Source: Agarophyton chilense
Taxonomy: Eukaryota > Rhodophyta > Florideophyceae > Gracilariales > Gracilariaceae
DNA: 64,000 nt
Direction: 5' to 3'
Assembly (NCBI GenBank): GCA_030374765.1
Contig: JARGXX010000116.1
Location: 434,001-498,000 of the forward strand
Positions 49,350-60,576 of this stretch are shown here, in pieces. Each line of letters begins with the position of its first letter. Positions within the stretch are counted from its first letter, which is position 1. The translations under genes were made by a program, and so were the position numbers. The notes beneath the pieces were generated by a model. The model was not told where the DNA came from. It ran no database searches and saw nothing but the letters and a program-made list of their open reading frames with translations.

Positions 49350-49434
49350 ACACGTGGCGTTGTGACACGTGGCGTCACGACACACGTGGCGTCAATACAT
49401 GTGACGTCGTGACACGTGGCGTCGTGACACGTGG
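49350..49434. promoter_or_regulatory. Array of six G-box units with 15-bp period
   Basis: CACGTG starts at 49351, 49366, 49383, 49413 and 49428, with CATGTG at 49398, so spacing is 15, 17, 15, 15 and 15 bp. Each unit reads about GACACGTGGCGTCGT and also brings a TGACG/ACGTC half-site. The array lies in the 856 bp between the divergent SMARCC and ITPase starts. CACGTGGC is the core bound by plant-type bZIP and bHLH factors. Confidence 0.85.
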
Positions 49435-49726
49435 CGCGCACCCCGCTTGGATCTGTTTGATTGTTTGTGTCCGGATCACCGCGCGAGGGTCTGTGCTCTG
49501 TTTGTGTGTGTGTTGGCTTGCGCGCGGTTGCGAACGTTGTGTGCGCGCGTTGGTCGTCATGCTGTTTCTGCCTACGGGCTCGCACTTGCGCAGTGCCTTC
49601 TGCGTTTCTCCGCCAGACCCAGCTTTTCTCCGCTGCAACCACGCGATATTTAACCGTAGCAGATTCGCAGCCCTAACGCGCGTCCGTCGCCGTATCGCAA
49701 GCGCCGTTTCGTCCGCAGTGCCCTCT

Positions 49727-50412
49727 ATGAAGTTGTCCACCATCACCTTCGTTACCGGCAATCAGAACAAGCTCAGAGAGCTTACTCAAATCCTCGCCTC
49801 AGACCCAGATTCAAAGTCGGCCATCTCCATTGTAGCAAAGAAAATCCATCTGCCAGAGCTCCAGGGAGAAGTAGAGGACATTGCTCGCCACAAGTGCCGC
49901 CTCGCCGTCAAGGAGATCGCCGGTCCTACTGTATGTTCACCAGTATCATTAATCTAGAAAAGCACTCGTGGGAGCTACTAACGCATGCCCAACTTGTTTT
50001 TCTTTCTGCACAGCTCGTGGAAGATACCTGTCTCTGCTTTAATGCTCTCAACGGTTTGCCAGGCCCGTACATCAAATGGTTCTTGGACAAGGTAGGTCAT
50101 CACGGTTTGAACAACATGCTTGCTGGCTTCGAAGACAAGTCAGCCTACGCGCTCTGCACTTTTGCCTACGCCAGTGGAACGGAAGGCGAGGAGCCAAAGG
50201 TTTTTTCAGCACGCACATCGGGAAAGATTGTGCCGCCTAGATCGAAGGGTGACGCACCGCCTTTTGGTTGGGATCCTATTTTCGAACCTGACGGCTTTGA
50301 CCAGACATACGCTGAGATGGACAAATCTGTAAAAAACTCAATCTCGCATCGATACAAGGCGCTTGAGCTCGTCAAGAAGCATCTTATCTCCCTATTGGAC
50401 GAACACAACTAG
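49727..50412 (+). CDS. ITPA: Inosine/xanthosine triphosphate pyrophosphatase (HAM1/ITPase), one intron
   Basis: Exons 49727-49930 and 50014-50412 (83-bp GT-AG intron) give 200 residues, normal for the family. The enzyme hydrolyses ITP, dITP and XTP to monophosphates and so keeps deaminated purines out of nucleic acids. Motifs in order are [67 protein letters not shown] and SHRYKALE. The same frame continues upstream to an ATG at 49559 whose product would add about 56 residues resembling an organelle targeting peptide ([20 protein letters not shown]). I annotate the shorter start, but a dually targeted or organellar form is possible. Confidence 0.93.
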
Positions 50413-50543
50413 CACGTCCTCCGATCGTGCCCGAATAACACAATCGGAACTCTACTTGAAACCTTTGCCCCGCTAACAAAGGCCGTGACTGCAAGCAACA
50501 GAGCCCACACTCAACGTTTTTCATGCACCCCTTCTCCCTCAGT

Positions 50544-51374
50544 TCAAGAGAAATAAGTCTTTGCAAATTTCACAATTGCTTCAACGTCCAGCTCCTGTGC
50601 CGAACCAGAGGCAAAACAAACCGGCGATGCGACGTGTTCGAACGCAAATGCTTCGTTTTCGAATCCCAAGAATGCGCGCTCCTCTTCGGCTCCCTCGCTA
50701 CCAACAGCGCCGACTGATCGCAGTTTGGAGGCACTGGCTGTTCGAACGCGATCCAACTCGGCCTGCAATCTCACTTTGACAGTCGTTTCTTTCGCACATT
50801 TTTGTGCATCGGTCTTATTAATAAAGATAAGAATCGGTGTAGCATTCTTTGCCACGCTCGGATTTGTGAGTATGTCGTGCAGAAATGTTGCATCGCGTCG
50901 AGCTTGTGCGGTAAATAGTTCGCCATCCACGACGAACACGAGACATTTTGCTCGAGATAGTTGCTCCGGGAGCTTGTGTTGCAGGCGTGCGTGACCGGGA
51001 CAATCGACTATTGGGACACGAATGCTTGTATCAGGCAAATAGAAATCCCCCTCATTGGGTTGCATAGAGGGAACAGTGCCGTACTTTGGATAAACGCCGT
51101 CTCGAAGCACGGTAAACAATGAAGTCTTCCCCACAGAAGGTGCATCGAATTCGCCGGAAATACCAACCAGCACGAGATTTTTTCTGATATCTTCTCTACG
51201 CAGAGACAGATACGCCAGAGAAAGAATGAGGAGCACGACTGTGATTACCATGGCATCAATAATGGATGCAAGTGGAGGAACATCAATTCCTCTAATTTTC
51301 AACTCCCACTCAATCGAAACCGCCGCTTTGAAGAGTAGGGGACGAAGAGGCCCAGCATATTTCTCTAATACCAT
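50544..51374 (-). CDS. SRPRB: Signal recognition particle receptor subunit beta
   Basis: The 276-residue product has one membrane helix near residues 40-58 (MVITVVLLILSLAYLSL) and then an Arf-like GTPase domain: TSLFTVLRDG, VPSMQPNEGDF (switch region), VPIVDCPGHARLQHKLP, CLVFVVDGELF, ILIFINKTDAQK and a late CFASGSAQEL. This is the ER-membrane anchor of the SRP receptor, which receives ribosomes making secretory proteins. The P-loop is odd: GISGEFDAPSVGKTS where relatives have G-x4-GKT, as if a few residues were inserted. It converges with the ITPase gene (131 bp). Confidence 0.92.
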   Translation of the reverse strand: MVLEKYAGPLRPLLFKAAVSIEWELKIRGIDVPPLASIIDAMVITVVLLILSLAYLSLRREDIRKNLVLVGISGEFDAPSVGKTSLFTVLRDGVYPKYGTVPSMQPNEGDFYLPDTSIRVPIVDCPGHARLQHKLPEQLSRAKCLVFVVDGELFTAQARRDATFLHDILTNPSVAKNATPILIFINKTDAQKCAKETTVKVRLQAELDRVRTASASKLRSVGAVGSEGAEEERAFLGFENEAFAFEHVASPVCFASGSAQELDVEAIVKFAKTYFS

Positions 51375-52419
51375 TTGGTTGTTTTCAAAAGCCTCCCAAT
51401 TCAGAGGAGCAACAACTCTACCGAAGCGAATGCTAGTTGTTTAATGGATACGTTTTTCTTTGCGGACACTCTTTCGGCGCCAACCCGACATACGCACTGC
51501 CGCTGGTAGAAGCCAAAAAGAGGCGATGAGGCCGGGCAATCAACTTGAAAATTTTAACCAGCCATTTAAATTAACGAGTCTTTGCACCGTTGGCGCTTCC
51601 ATGTGGTTAGCAGGCCGTCTCAAGTAAAGCTTCACTTCAGAAGCTTTTTGGATAAATCATTAAGAATAATGGCAATACTTCCAATCCCATGCTGAGCTGA
51701 GTACACCGTCACTCTTCTGTTGTTATTCGATCGAGGATGGTGTCCTTATAGTCAAATAGATTAGACGTCCAATTTTTTAATTCTTATCAGTTGTGTGCTT
51801 CGATCGACTTTTTGCCGAAGACTTTACTTTTCTCTTGAAACAAATCTGGCTTGGAGAAGCAATCGCAATCGTCTAATAGTTTTGTAGCGGAGCTGGTGGT
51901 CCGTGCATCTAAAAATTCTGTGAAGAGTACGCAACATCTTCATTGGGAAGGAAACCCTGAACAGAGAGGTTGTGGACACAATTCGCGAAAGGTACACCAA
52001 TATGCCGTAGAGGCAAGAGCTGTAAGCATATTGTGGGTTCGTATCTGCGAAGGTAGAGATATCCATCAACGTTCGTAGTTCACATGGTCAGCGTTTCTTT
52101 CCATATGCATAACACTTGGGCGCTTTCGATTGGAGAAACAGCGATCGGTGCTCCGTGGCCGGATGCCGGGGACCATTAAAAGAGGCTCTGTTGTGGCCAG
52201 AGCTCACCCAAGCGCAGCCGCGAGCTCAGCTGGATAGGATCGTCAAATTCTATATACCACACCCGATCGCACTTTTGGTTTTTGGCAGAATCTCGTCTCG
52301 CGTCTCACAGACACGACCTCGGACTGCGTCCCTTCGTTGCACTTGTCACATCCGACTGAAGCGTTTAGAAATCAACATCGTCACCGGAGCCATCCCAGCC
52401 GTTTTTGTCTTGCATCACT
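51375..52419. other. Intergenic / upstream region of ascorbate peroxidase
   Basis: I see no gene in about 1 kb. AT-rich in the first half; the last 150 bp are presumably the promoter and leader of the peroxidase gene. Confidence 0.4.
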
Positions 52420-53295
52420 ATGAACGCCTTCGTATCGCCCTATTCAGCCCTCCGTGCCATCTCCGCTCCGTCGACCTTAGCGGCTGTCAACTCGAGAAGT
52501 ACCTCGTTCCTTTCACGACCGGCGCCGTTCAGAGCACATTTGGCGAAACTATGCAATCGTTCGTATGCCGTGAGAGCCTCTCTTGAAGAAGATGTGCGAG
52601 GGGAACTCAACAAACTCTATGAGAAAACACCGTGCATGCCCATTATGGTGCGTCTTGCATGGCACGACTCGGGTACCTATAGCGCCGCTGAAAACACAGG
52701 AGGCGCGAACGCCTCAATTCGCTTCACTCCTGAAAAATCACATGGAGCCAACAATGGACTCAACATAGCCATGGATCTTCTTGAACCTATCAAACAACAG
52801 TATCCCGATATTTCTTACGCTGATCTCTATCAACTGGCAAGCGTAGCTGCCATTGAATATTCTGGCGGCCCAAAGATCCCGTTTCGAATGGGAAGAATGG
52901 ACGCCACAGAAGCAGATTGTACACCTGATGGAAGGTTACCTGATGCGGACAAGGGAATGAGCCATCTTCGAGATATCTTCTATCGCATGGGATTTAATGA
53001 TTTGGAGATTACCACGCTGAGTGGTGCTCATACTTTGGGGCGTGCGCATGCCGAGCGATCTGGGTTTGATGGTCCTTGGACAAAGGTTCCGGTGGTGTTT
53101 GATAACTCGTACTACGTGGAGATACTGAAGGATGAGCCTGATCCTGATCTTTTGCGTCTCACAAGTGACTTGGCCCTCCTTGATACGTCTGAGACAAAGG
53201 CTTTGTGTGAGAAGTATGCTGGGTCTCAAGATGAATTCTTTGAAGACTACAAGGTGGCGCACCAAAAACTCAGTGAGCTTGGGTGCTTCAAGTAG
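52420..53295 (+). CDS. APX: Ascorbate peroxidase, probably plastid
   Basis: The first ATG (52420) gives 291 residues. About 50 Ser/Ala/Arg-rich residues form a likely plastid transit peptide ending near SYAVRA. Then comes a class I haem peroxidase: the distal site RLAWHDSG (Arg, Trp, His), NTGGANASIRF, the haem and proximal site TTLSGAHTLGRAH, and FDGPWTKVPVVFDNSYY with the proximal-side Trp, followed by LLTSDLALLDTS-like LRLTSDLALLDTSET. The enzyme reduces hydrogen peroxide with ascorbate. The absence of a C-terminal membrane helix points to a soluble form. Cytochrome c peroxidase is the nearest alternative. Confidence 0.95.
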   Translation: MNAFVSPYSALRAISAPSTLAAVNSRSTSFLSRPAPFRAHLAKLCNRSYAVRASLEEDVRGELNKLYEKTPCMPIMVRLAWHDSGTYSAAENTGGANASIRFTPEKSHGANNGLNIAMDLLEPIKQQYPDISYADLYQLASVAAIEYSGGPKIPFRMGRMDATEADCTPDGRLPDADKGMSHLRDIFYRMGFNDLEITTLSGAHTLGRAHAERSGFDGPWTKVPVVFDNSYYVEILKDEPDPDLLRLTSDLALLDTSETKALCEKYAGSQDEFFEDYKVAHQKLSELGCFK

Positions 53296-54272
53296 ATGCT
53301 GTAATGGGTTTGAATCGATGTTAACAGGATGAATTAATTCTTGTGTGAGACCGTAGTGACGTGAATTGGTCAAATGAACGGTCATCTGAAGGAAAGAATA
53401 AACCAACAGTTTTGTCAAAAGGACTTGCGCACGCGAGCGGCGCGTCAGAACTTCGTTAAGGCCCTTCTTCGTCAGTGATGCGGGCTCCCTGTGTGATTCA
53501 CAGCTTGCGCGATCTGTGAAGAGTATCATGAACGGCCATGTTTTCTGAACATCTTTTTTTTCCAAGTAGCCAAAGTCATCTTGTCGATTTGTGGAACCTG
53601 CAAGAAAACAGCTTTCTATCGTGTAGAAACGACCACATAAGAGGGAGCAGTGGCAGCGTAGACGTCACTACGGCCTCTGACCCAATATTTTTGTTCTTCA
53701 TCGGGTTAGTTTCCGACAGACACAGTTCCCAAGGCATTGCCGATCAAAGATATCGTACACGTTCTCTGTATGACCGCGAACCGAACGACACGGATTAGAA
53801 AAGAGATGCAATCTCGAAGTTGTGTTTTACGCGTCACCCCTGGTTTTTCAACAAGGTACAGTGGTATCTAACTTTATCCATGAAAAGAAAATAATTTTCG
53901 GGTGCCCTTCGAATCGAAGGAAGCTGTTTTGTCGGCCTCATGTGCCACAGCCGCCGCTGGATTCCTGAACGCACATATCGTGATCCGTTGCTATTGGACG
54001 TTTGGGCGTCAGGGTTTCAATGTCAACCGTCCAACCTGTGCATCCACAAGATGCAAGCAGCCCCGTTTCTACGAAATAATTCTACCGCTCCCCTGCACCC
54101 CATACAGACAGACTTCTTCTATAGCCGGCGTGGAGACAAGCTACGACACCTATCCGTCATCGCTCGCAAACCGTTCCCAATGCAAATTGTAAGACAGCTG
54201 GGGGCATAGATCTAACGCTGCGTGGTGGTGATTTTTTTACATTTTGTGAACAGCCTCTGCTTTAAGCTTGAG
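53296..54272. other. Intergenic stretch without a recognisable gene
   Basis: No convincing frame or repeat is seen in about 980 bp between ascorbate peroxidase and the HAD gene. Confidence 0.4.
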
Positions 54273-55510
54273 ATGAGCGCTTTTGCAACTCCTACTCTAC
54301 TTGGCAGCGCGAACACAATTAATACAGAAACAAAGCGCTGTCAACAGCGTCCTTTTTCTTTTGTAAACCCACGTTGTCAAGCATCTGTTCAATTGGCGTC
54401 TGCCTCAGACTCGCGAGTAAGCACAAATGGTTCCAAACCTGCCAGTATTAAGCTCCTGGCTTGTGACATGGTAAGCTTTTTTTTTATAATGGTGTATCGG
54501 ACATCTCAGCTCTATATACTGACAAAGGATCCTTTATCCTCAGGATGGAACTATTTTGAATAGTAATTCAGGCATTTCAATAGACAACATCACAGCGGTA
54601 AACAGACTACTCGAAGAGACTGGTGTTTTGTTTGTTCCTGCCACTGGAAAATCTAGAGTTGGTGCTCTCCGTTCTATGAAGAAACTTGGGGAACGCTTGC
54701 GACAAATATATCCATATGGATGTCCTGGGGTGTACCTTCAAGGCCTCCTAGTTTTCAACACCAAGGGAGAAGTTGTTTATGAGAACAAATGTGATGCAAA
54801 ACTAACCCAGGCAGTTACGAGTATCGCGAAGGAGTTGGAGATGCCTCTTATCGCATATAGTCGTGATCGGATTTTATGTGAAGAAAAGCACGAAATTATG
54901 GATCTCCTTCCATCCTACCACGTATGTTGTCTATTTTTTTGGTTTGTCTTTTGAACACCTTCTAACTGCTTTGTGTTCTCTATATCTCAGGAACCGGCTG
55001 CGACGCAAGTAGAAGATTGGGAAAAGGCCTTCGACGCAACGCCGTTAAATAAGTTCATTTTCATGGCCGAACCGAAGCTTATTGATCAACTGCGCCCGCT
55101 AGTGGCAGAAAAAGTTGGTGAAATGGGAAACTTGACTCAAGCTCAGAGCAACATGTTAGAAGTGCTCCCGCCTAATTCTTCCAAGGGAGATGGAGTACGA
55201 CGTTTGCTGGATGACCTTGATGTTCATCCAGACAATGTGCTAGCAATTGGAGACGCTGAAAACGTAAGTTGACCTTGTTCATTCTGATGTTGCACGCGAC
55301 GAGTTGAGCCGCGCTTGGAACCGTTTATACTAACCCGAACAACAGGATTTGGAGCTACTGAAAATGGTAGGGTACTCGTGTGCTGTGGGAAATGCATTGC
55401 CTTCTGTGAAGGAAGTTGCCATGTTTAAAGACTTGCCGACTAACGACGAACACGCGGTTGCGCATGCAATTGGAAGATTCTTTTTCAATGAGTATGTTGA
55501 GGTCAAGTAA
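54273..55510 (+). CDS. HAD-superfamily Cof-type phosphatase, four exons, probably plastid
   Basis: Exons 54273-54470, 54544-54921, 54991-55263 and 55346-55510, with GT-AG introns of 73, 69 and 82 bp all between codons, give 337 residues. The first 60 residues look like a plastid transit peptide. The Cof/sucrose-phosphatase-like pattern follows: motif I LLACDMDGTILNSN, motif II in VPATGKSR, the C2 cap in the middle (YPYGCPGVYLQGLLVFN), a lysine in SKGDGVRRLLDD and motif IV LAIGDAENDLELLKMVG. Such enzymes dephosphorylate small sugar or nucleotide phosphates; the substrate cannot be told. This is the most intron-rich gene of the window together with TyrA. Confidence 0.88.
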
Positions 55511-55911
55511 CGCCGTTCGTCTTGGCAACATATCCTTCGTGAATTTGTAAAGTGCCATTCTTCTAGGCAAGATACTTTTCGTAGACTTGTGGTGAAGTGT
55601 GAATGGAGAACGGTGGATTTAGTTATATCTGCGTATATGCCATCCGTTGTAGATGAAGTTGGGTCCTCTTCGAGACCGGGTCGGCAATTCGATCTCGCAT
55701 GACACTTGTCGGGATATGATTGTAGGAAGCCCATCGTTGCTTGGCCAACCTTTTTGGCTTTTTTCCACATTTGCAATGCAGGTCCTGCCTGCAAAGGTCC
55801 TGACTCCCATCGCGCTCCCTCCAATTCTGCGCATCTTTCCCTCGTCTCGTCCATCTATCCCGGTCAGGACTAGCAGACCTTTTCTCTTTCAAACCACTCA
55901 CTTCCCTCGAT

Positions 55912-57018
55912 ATGATTTCTCGCGCGGCTTCAAGAACGTTTCGTCATGCCCGCCAGTCTCTCGAAATCGGCTTGCGATCAATACACACAACTCGACCGGT
56001 CTCCGTTCATTCCATGACTTGTCGTGAGGCGCTCAACTCAGCAATTGACGAAGAATTGGAACGCGATGACCGGGTTTTCGTAATTGGAGAAGAAGTAGCG
56101 GAATATGACGGTGCATATAAGGTCACCAAAGGTCTACACGAAAAATATGGGGATCGCCGTATCGTCGATACTCCCATTACAGAATCAGGTTTCACCGGGC
56201 TTGCAACTGGTGCTGCCATGGCTGGCTTACGCCCCATCTGTGAGTTCATGACATTCAATTTCTCAATGCAGGCAATCGATCATATAGTCAACTCTGCGGC
56301 AAAGACCTTGTATATGTCTGGAGGTCAGATCAACGTGCCAATCGTATTTCGCGGACCGAATGGTGCTTCTGCAGGTGTTGGAGCACAGCATTCGCAGTGC
56401 TTTGCGTCCTGGTACGGCTCTGTTCCGGGTCTTAAAGTTGTTTCGCCGTACGACGCTGAAGATTGTCGTGGTTTGCTCAAAGCCGCTGTAAGAGATCCAA
56501 ATCCTGTAGTTTTTTTGGAAAACGAACTCATGTACAATGTCAGCTTCGACAACATTCCGGATGAAGTTATGGATCCGGATTTTGTTCTACCACTTGAAAA
56601 AGCAAAAATTTTGAGAGAGGGAACAGACGTCACCATCGTGGGACATAGCAAGTGGGTTGGCTTTGCCATGCAAGCCGCTGGAATTTTAGAGAAAGAAGGA
56701 ATCTCTGCAGAGGTGATTAACCTACGATCCGTTCGCCCACTTGACCGTAACGCCATCACAGAGTCAGTCAAGAAAACGAACAGACTTATCACTGTTGAAG
56801 GTGGATGGCCAACTTTTGGTATTGGCGCGGAAATTTGCGCTGCGGTTTTCGAGTCAGATGCATTTGAATATCTGGATGCGCCAGTTCAGCGGGTATCTGG
56901 GGCCGATGTTCCAACTCCCTATGCAGAGAACTTGGAAGCAAAGGCATTTCCGACTGTGGAAGATATCACTGTGGCCGCTCGAGCAGCTATGATGAGGATG
57001 ATACCTGAAGCTGCATAA
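55912..57018 (+). CDS. PDHB: Pyruvate dehydrogenase E1 component subunit beta, mitochondrial
   Basis: The 368-residue frame has a basic presequence ([20 protein letters not shown]) typical of mitochondrial import and then a complete E1 beta chain: [84 protein letters not shown] and [15 protein letters not shown] near the end. With E1 alpha and thiamine diphosphate it decarboxylates pyruvate in the PDH complex. Red algal plastids usually encode their own PDH E1 subunits, so a nuclear copy with this presequence fits the mitochondrion. It follows the HAD gene in tandem and converges with TyrA. Confidence 0.96.
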   Translation: MISRAASRTFRHARQSLEIGLRSIHTTRPVSVHSMTCREALNSAIDEELERDDRVFVIGEEVAEYDGAYKVTKGLHEKYGDRRIVDTPITESGFTGLATGAAMAGLRPICEFMTFNFSMQAIDHIVNSAAKTLYMSGGQINVPIVFRGPNGASAGVGAQHSQCFASWYGSVPGLKVVSPYDAEDCRGLLKAAVRDPNPVVFLENELMYNVSFDNIPDEVMDPDFVLPLEKAKILREGTDVTIVGHSKWVGFAMQAAGILEKEGISAEVINLRSVRPLDRNAITESVKKTNRLITVEGGWPTFGIGAEICAAVFESDAFEYLDAPVQRVSGADVPTPYAENLEAKAFPTVEDITVAARAAMMRMIPEAA

Positions 57019-57583
57019 TACGAAAGGAGTAAAAATCAAGTGGAACAATTCCTTCGAAAAGACAACATTCAGGAAACAGTTTTGGGAGTAACGATATTCG
57101 TTAGTTTAACACAGATATATCAAGTTAAGAGCCATGAGCGACGTGTGTTTCCGGAACATGAAGAGTACATCATGCTGTGCTGCTGATGACATGTATCCCG
57201 ATTTTGTTAGGTTAGATTTTGAAGGTAACCAACCCTGCACATCAAGCTCGAGGAGTGGCTCTCTTAATTAGGGTTCTTAGAACTTCATCCGAAAGGACCA
57301 TAGTGCCTCTTCTTCTAGGAAGACCGGTACTGTTCTCGCCAAAAAGAATAAGACACAGAATTCTTCAGGTTAGTGTGATCTCTTCAGTGAAAGACGCGTT
57401 ACCACTTATTGTGGAGAATGGCCCACCAAGACCAGTTTAAAGTAAGGGAGCATCCGCGAAGTTGGAATGGGGTGGTCCCTTTCGATAATACTGCATCACA
57501 CCACTGCCGTAACTGCAATAACGCTGGGTAACTGCAATAACGCTGGGCAACTACAAGGTTGGCGGAGCTAAAATGAAATGTCG
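57019..57583. other. Intergenic, between convergent PDHB and TyrA
   Basis: About 565 bp without a gene. A 20-bp unit (GTAACTGCAATAACGCTGGG) is repeated in tandem at about 57508-57548. Confidence 0.5.
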
Positions 57584-58687
57584 TTACTTGTTTCTTTCAG
57601 TTTCGTTCTTCTCTGCCCGTTCGAGCATATTCCTGACGTCCTTCAAAGCCAACTCCAATCTATCCAACTCTCGTCTTGCGTTCGGGTTGTACTTGTACAA
57701 GCCGTAGTACAGGTCAAAACTGTCTTTGCAAGTTGTGTCCACCACATCCAGGAGCGATTCATAACCTTTAGTGTTGATTGGAGTCGATTCCACATGTAGT
57801 TGGGCTAATACACGGCCTTTTGATAAAACGTTCCACAAAACATTGACGCCACTAATGTTAGAAAAGAATACGTGCGAAGTAGTTATATGAGCATGATGTA
57901 AGCATGAACGAACCTGTTGTGTGGGTAATAAATTGTGTCGACGCTGCGAATTCGTCATGTGTGGCACACTTCATCGGAACCATAGCACATCCTTCAGCCT
58001 TCCAGATGTCAATGAAGGCGTCACAAACGCTTTGATGCTTTAAATCTATGCGAACAATGTCATAAACAAAAGGCAAATCCTTCCATGTGTGCTTCCCGCT
58101 TTCGGGACCAAACATAGGATGGGTGCAAACAATGGCAGATGATTGAGGTAAGCATTGCAAAAGCAAATTATGTGGGTACAGCTTGACGGAAAGGACATCA
58201 ACTACGAGGGTGTTCGCGAGTCTTTTTGCCAAAAGTTGTCAGATGTACTATCCCTATAAGAATACTAGTGGGAAAGTTGAAGATTGAGGCGCTATCGACA
58301 TACCTTTTGAGCGGAAAGTGGGAGAGAACAGTTGAAAGTGACATTATACTTGTGCAAAGGATTACGACTTCGGGCTCCTGATCCATGAGCTCATCAGCAT
58401 GTTGGACATACTCACAGCCGATAGCAGCAGCAGCATCGAAATACTTACCTCTGCTCTGACCAATAACGCTGTTGATTTTGGTGTGCACAGATTCGACAAC
58501 CATTGAGTAGCACAGAAGGTGGGTTAGCAAATTGGTTCATAGTTGATGTATCAGGGAAGTGGGAGTCGTACCGATGACCTTGTGATGCAAACCTCTTTCC
58601 AAGAAATTGACCGAAGTTTCCAAAGCCAACGATTCCAATGGTCAGACGCCTTGTACTCGGCTGACACTGAACTGCTACAGAAGACAT
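57584..58687 (-). CDS. Arogenate/prephenate dehydrogenase (TyrA), four exons
   Basis: Reading leftwards, exons 58687-58572, 58468-58304, 58221-57914 and 57816-57584 join across GT-AG introns of 103, 82 and 97 bp to give 273 residues. The frame is kept at every junction and restores conserved segments. The NAD(P) loop IGIVGFGNFGQFLGKRF comes first, followed by SRGKYFDAAAAIGCEY, VVILCTSIMSLSTVLSHFP, VVDVLSVKLYPHNLL, IVCTHPMFGPESGKHTWKDL and ESTPINTKGYESLLDVV. This is closest to plant arogenate dehydrogenases, which oxidise arogenate to tyrosine. No clear transit peptide lies after the first ATG (58687), so either the protein is cytosolic or an upstream exon is missed. Confidence 0.92.
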
Positions 58688-59111
58688 GGTCTTAAGGTAT
58701 GTCTCGCGAGAATGGAAGGGAGACAGATTAAACAAACGTCCACGACCGACAAAGAGAAAAAGTGAGGGACAAAAAGTTCCCTTCGAAACACTGTTCCGCT
58801 GAAGAACGCCACCGTGTTTTGGAGACGACGGCGGCGATGTGTTGTGAACGACGCCCCGCGTGGCGACTCTAGCGCGCGTGTGTGGGTAAAAACATTTATT
58901 TGGTTGCCAACTTGAAACTTGCAAACAATGCGGTTCAGCATCCGACTAAAGACAATCATCGCAATACGTCTTTCGACGTCAGTTTAATATCAATTAGCTC
59001 CATCGGCTGCTTATTTCTTGATCCGAGAGCGCTGCCATCGTCGTTTCTACAAACTTTAGCGGGTGGTTTCTTCGCAGCAATGATGCCCATGGGAGATGAA
59101 CGCCAGATATA

Positions 59112-60409
59112 CAGTGCGTTTCAAAAACATATCCCTTTACAAAAACTGCGCCCTAAAACCCCTAAACCCCCTGTAGAGCACATTTCACAACAAATAAAAA
59201 CCACAAAGTCAATAACACTGTTTCAAAAGTATATCCTTTATACAATCATTCGCTCAATTATGGCTCGTGGCGCACCTCTGACATGCTCTGAACAGCTGAA
59301 AATCATGGAATTAGTAGGTCAGGGTATGATTCCAGCAGATATAGCCCGAAAACTCAAGCGCAGTCCAAAAACAATCAGCAACTTCATCAAAAATCCCGCT
59401 ACATACGGAACAAAGCGTTCAACCGGCCGTCCTACGGCACTATCCCCGGCTGATAAGCGTATAATTAAGCGAAAACTATGCTGCAACACTTCATCTTGCG
59501 GCAAAATTGTCAAAAATCTAAATTTGCCTCTATTAAGATGTAAAATATGGCGTGATGTCAACCGTCAAAATTTGTTCAAGTACACAAAAATGAAAAAAAC
59601 TTTTTTTTTAAAAGATAATCAAAAGATAAATCGAGTTGAATGGTGTGCTCAAAAGGCTTATTGGAAAACGGAATGGAATAATTTTATCTTTTGAAACGAA
59701 AAAAAGTTTAACCTTGATGGTCTAGATTGCTATAAATTTTTGGCATGATCTACGAAAAGAAAAGAAGTAATTTGTGATGAGGCATTCAGGAGGCGCATCA
59801 GTAATGGTTTGGGCTGGAATCTCTACGAAAGGAGCAACTGATACGGCTTTTGTTGAAACTACAATGAACTCTGAGAAGTATGCTGAGGTTCTAGAAAACT
59901 ATCTTTTACCTTTTGCATACTGTATGCACGGAGAAGAATTCTTTTTTCAGCAAGATAATGCACCTGTGCATAAGTCTAATTCTATGAAACAGTGGTTCAA
60001 TAGTCTAAATATGTCGGTTATGGAATAGCCTGCGCGCTCTCCTGACCTAAATCCTATCGAAAACATTTGGGAAATGTTGGACCGAATGGTTTATGGGCAA
60101 GAAAGGCAATTTGATACAGTTTTTGATCTGGAAAATTGTATCAAAGATTGCTGGGAAAAGATTGACTGTAACGCTATCAATCCTTTTATAGAATCAATGC
60201 CAAAGCGTTATATAAGTGTTATACAAACTAGAGGAGCAAAAATAAACTACTGAACTCGCGTTAGAATAAAAAGGATGCAATAAAGGTTATGATTTTGAAA
60301 CAGTTTTTTTACTTGGAAATTTTTTCACACTGATTATGTTAGTTTTACTGTAGCCAAAACGTCGATTTTTGGAAAATTTGCGCGAGGGATATGATTTTGA
60401 AACAGATTT
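59112..60409 (+). mobile_element. Tc3-like (Tc1/mariner) DNA transposon, inactive
   Basis: A TA dinucleotide (59110-59111) precedes CAGTGCGTTTCAAAAACATATC. A related unit (TGTTTCAAAAGTATATCC) follows 100 bp further in, and both recur inverted near the right end (about 60287-60305 and 60387-60409, TATGATTTTGAAACAG). Two direct units per terminal inverted repeat is the IR/DR arrangement of some Tc1 elements. A transposase remnant fills the inside. The right terminus is decayed, so the end coordinate is approximate. Confidence 0.8.
59260..60253 (+). pseudogene. Tc3-like transposase pseudogene
   Basis: The frame begins MARGAPLTCSEQLKIMELVG and has a helix-turn-helix (PADIARKLKRSPKTISNFIK) as in Tc3. 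It stops at 59694, just before NEKKFNLDG, where the first catalytic Asp is Asn. After a frameshift it continues with GGASVMVWAGI, QQDNAPVHKSNS and, beyond a TAG in place of Trp, PARSPDLNPIENIWEML to KINY and stop. Two of the three catalytic positions are still readable. At least three stops and one shift make it inactive. Confidence 0.9.
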
Positions 60410-60576
60410 CATGTGCATTTCCTTCAGAGCTTCCTGAGGACGGACTTGGATTACACTGACATGTGTTTAAAAGTTGTTACTGTACTCCTTCTTGGGGTTG
60501 AGGACACCAGCGTCTTCTTAAAATGTCAAACAGTGCTTTTTGTTGTACTTTGGGATGCAGTATCCGTTTCTACGTA

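Noticed and set aside
52405-52419. Earlier start for ascorbate peroxidase
   Set aside because: The codon at 52405 is TTG; the first ATG is at 52420. The same reasoning moved the starts of RIO2 (GTG) and of the gene at 32402 (TTG).
53902-54209. Two overlapping short frames upstream of the HAD gene
   Set aside because: They lie in different frames over the same bases, with no domain, no splice connection to the HAD exons and no good start context.
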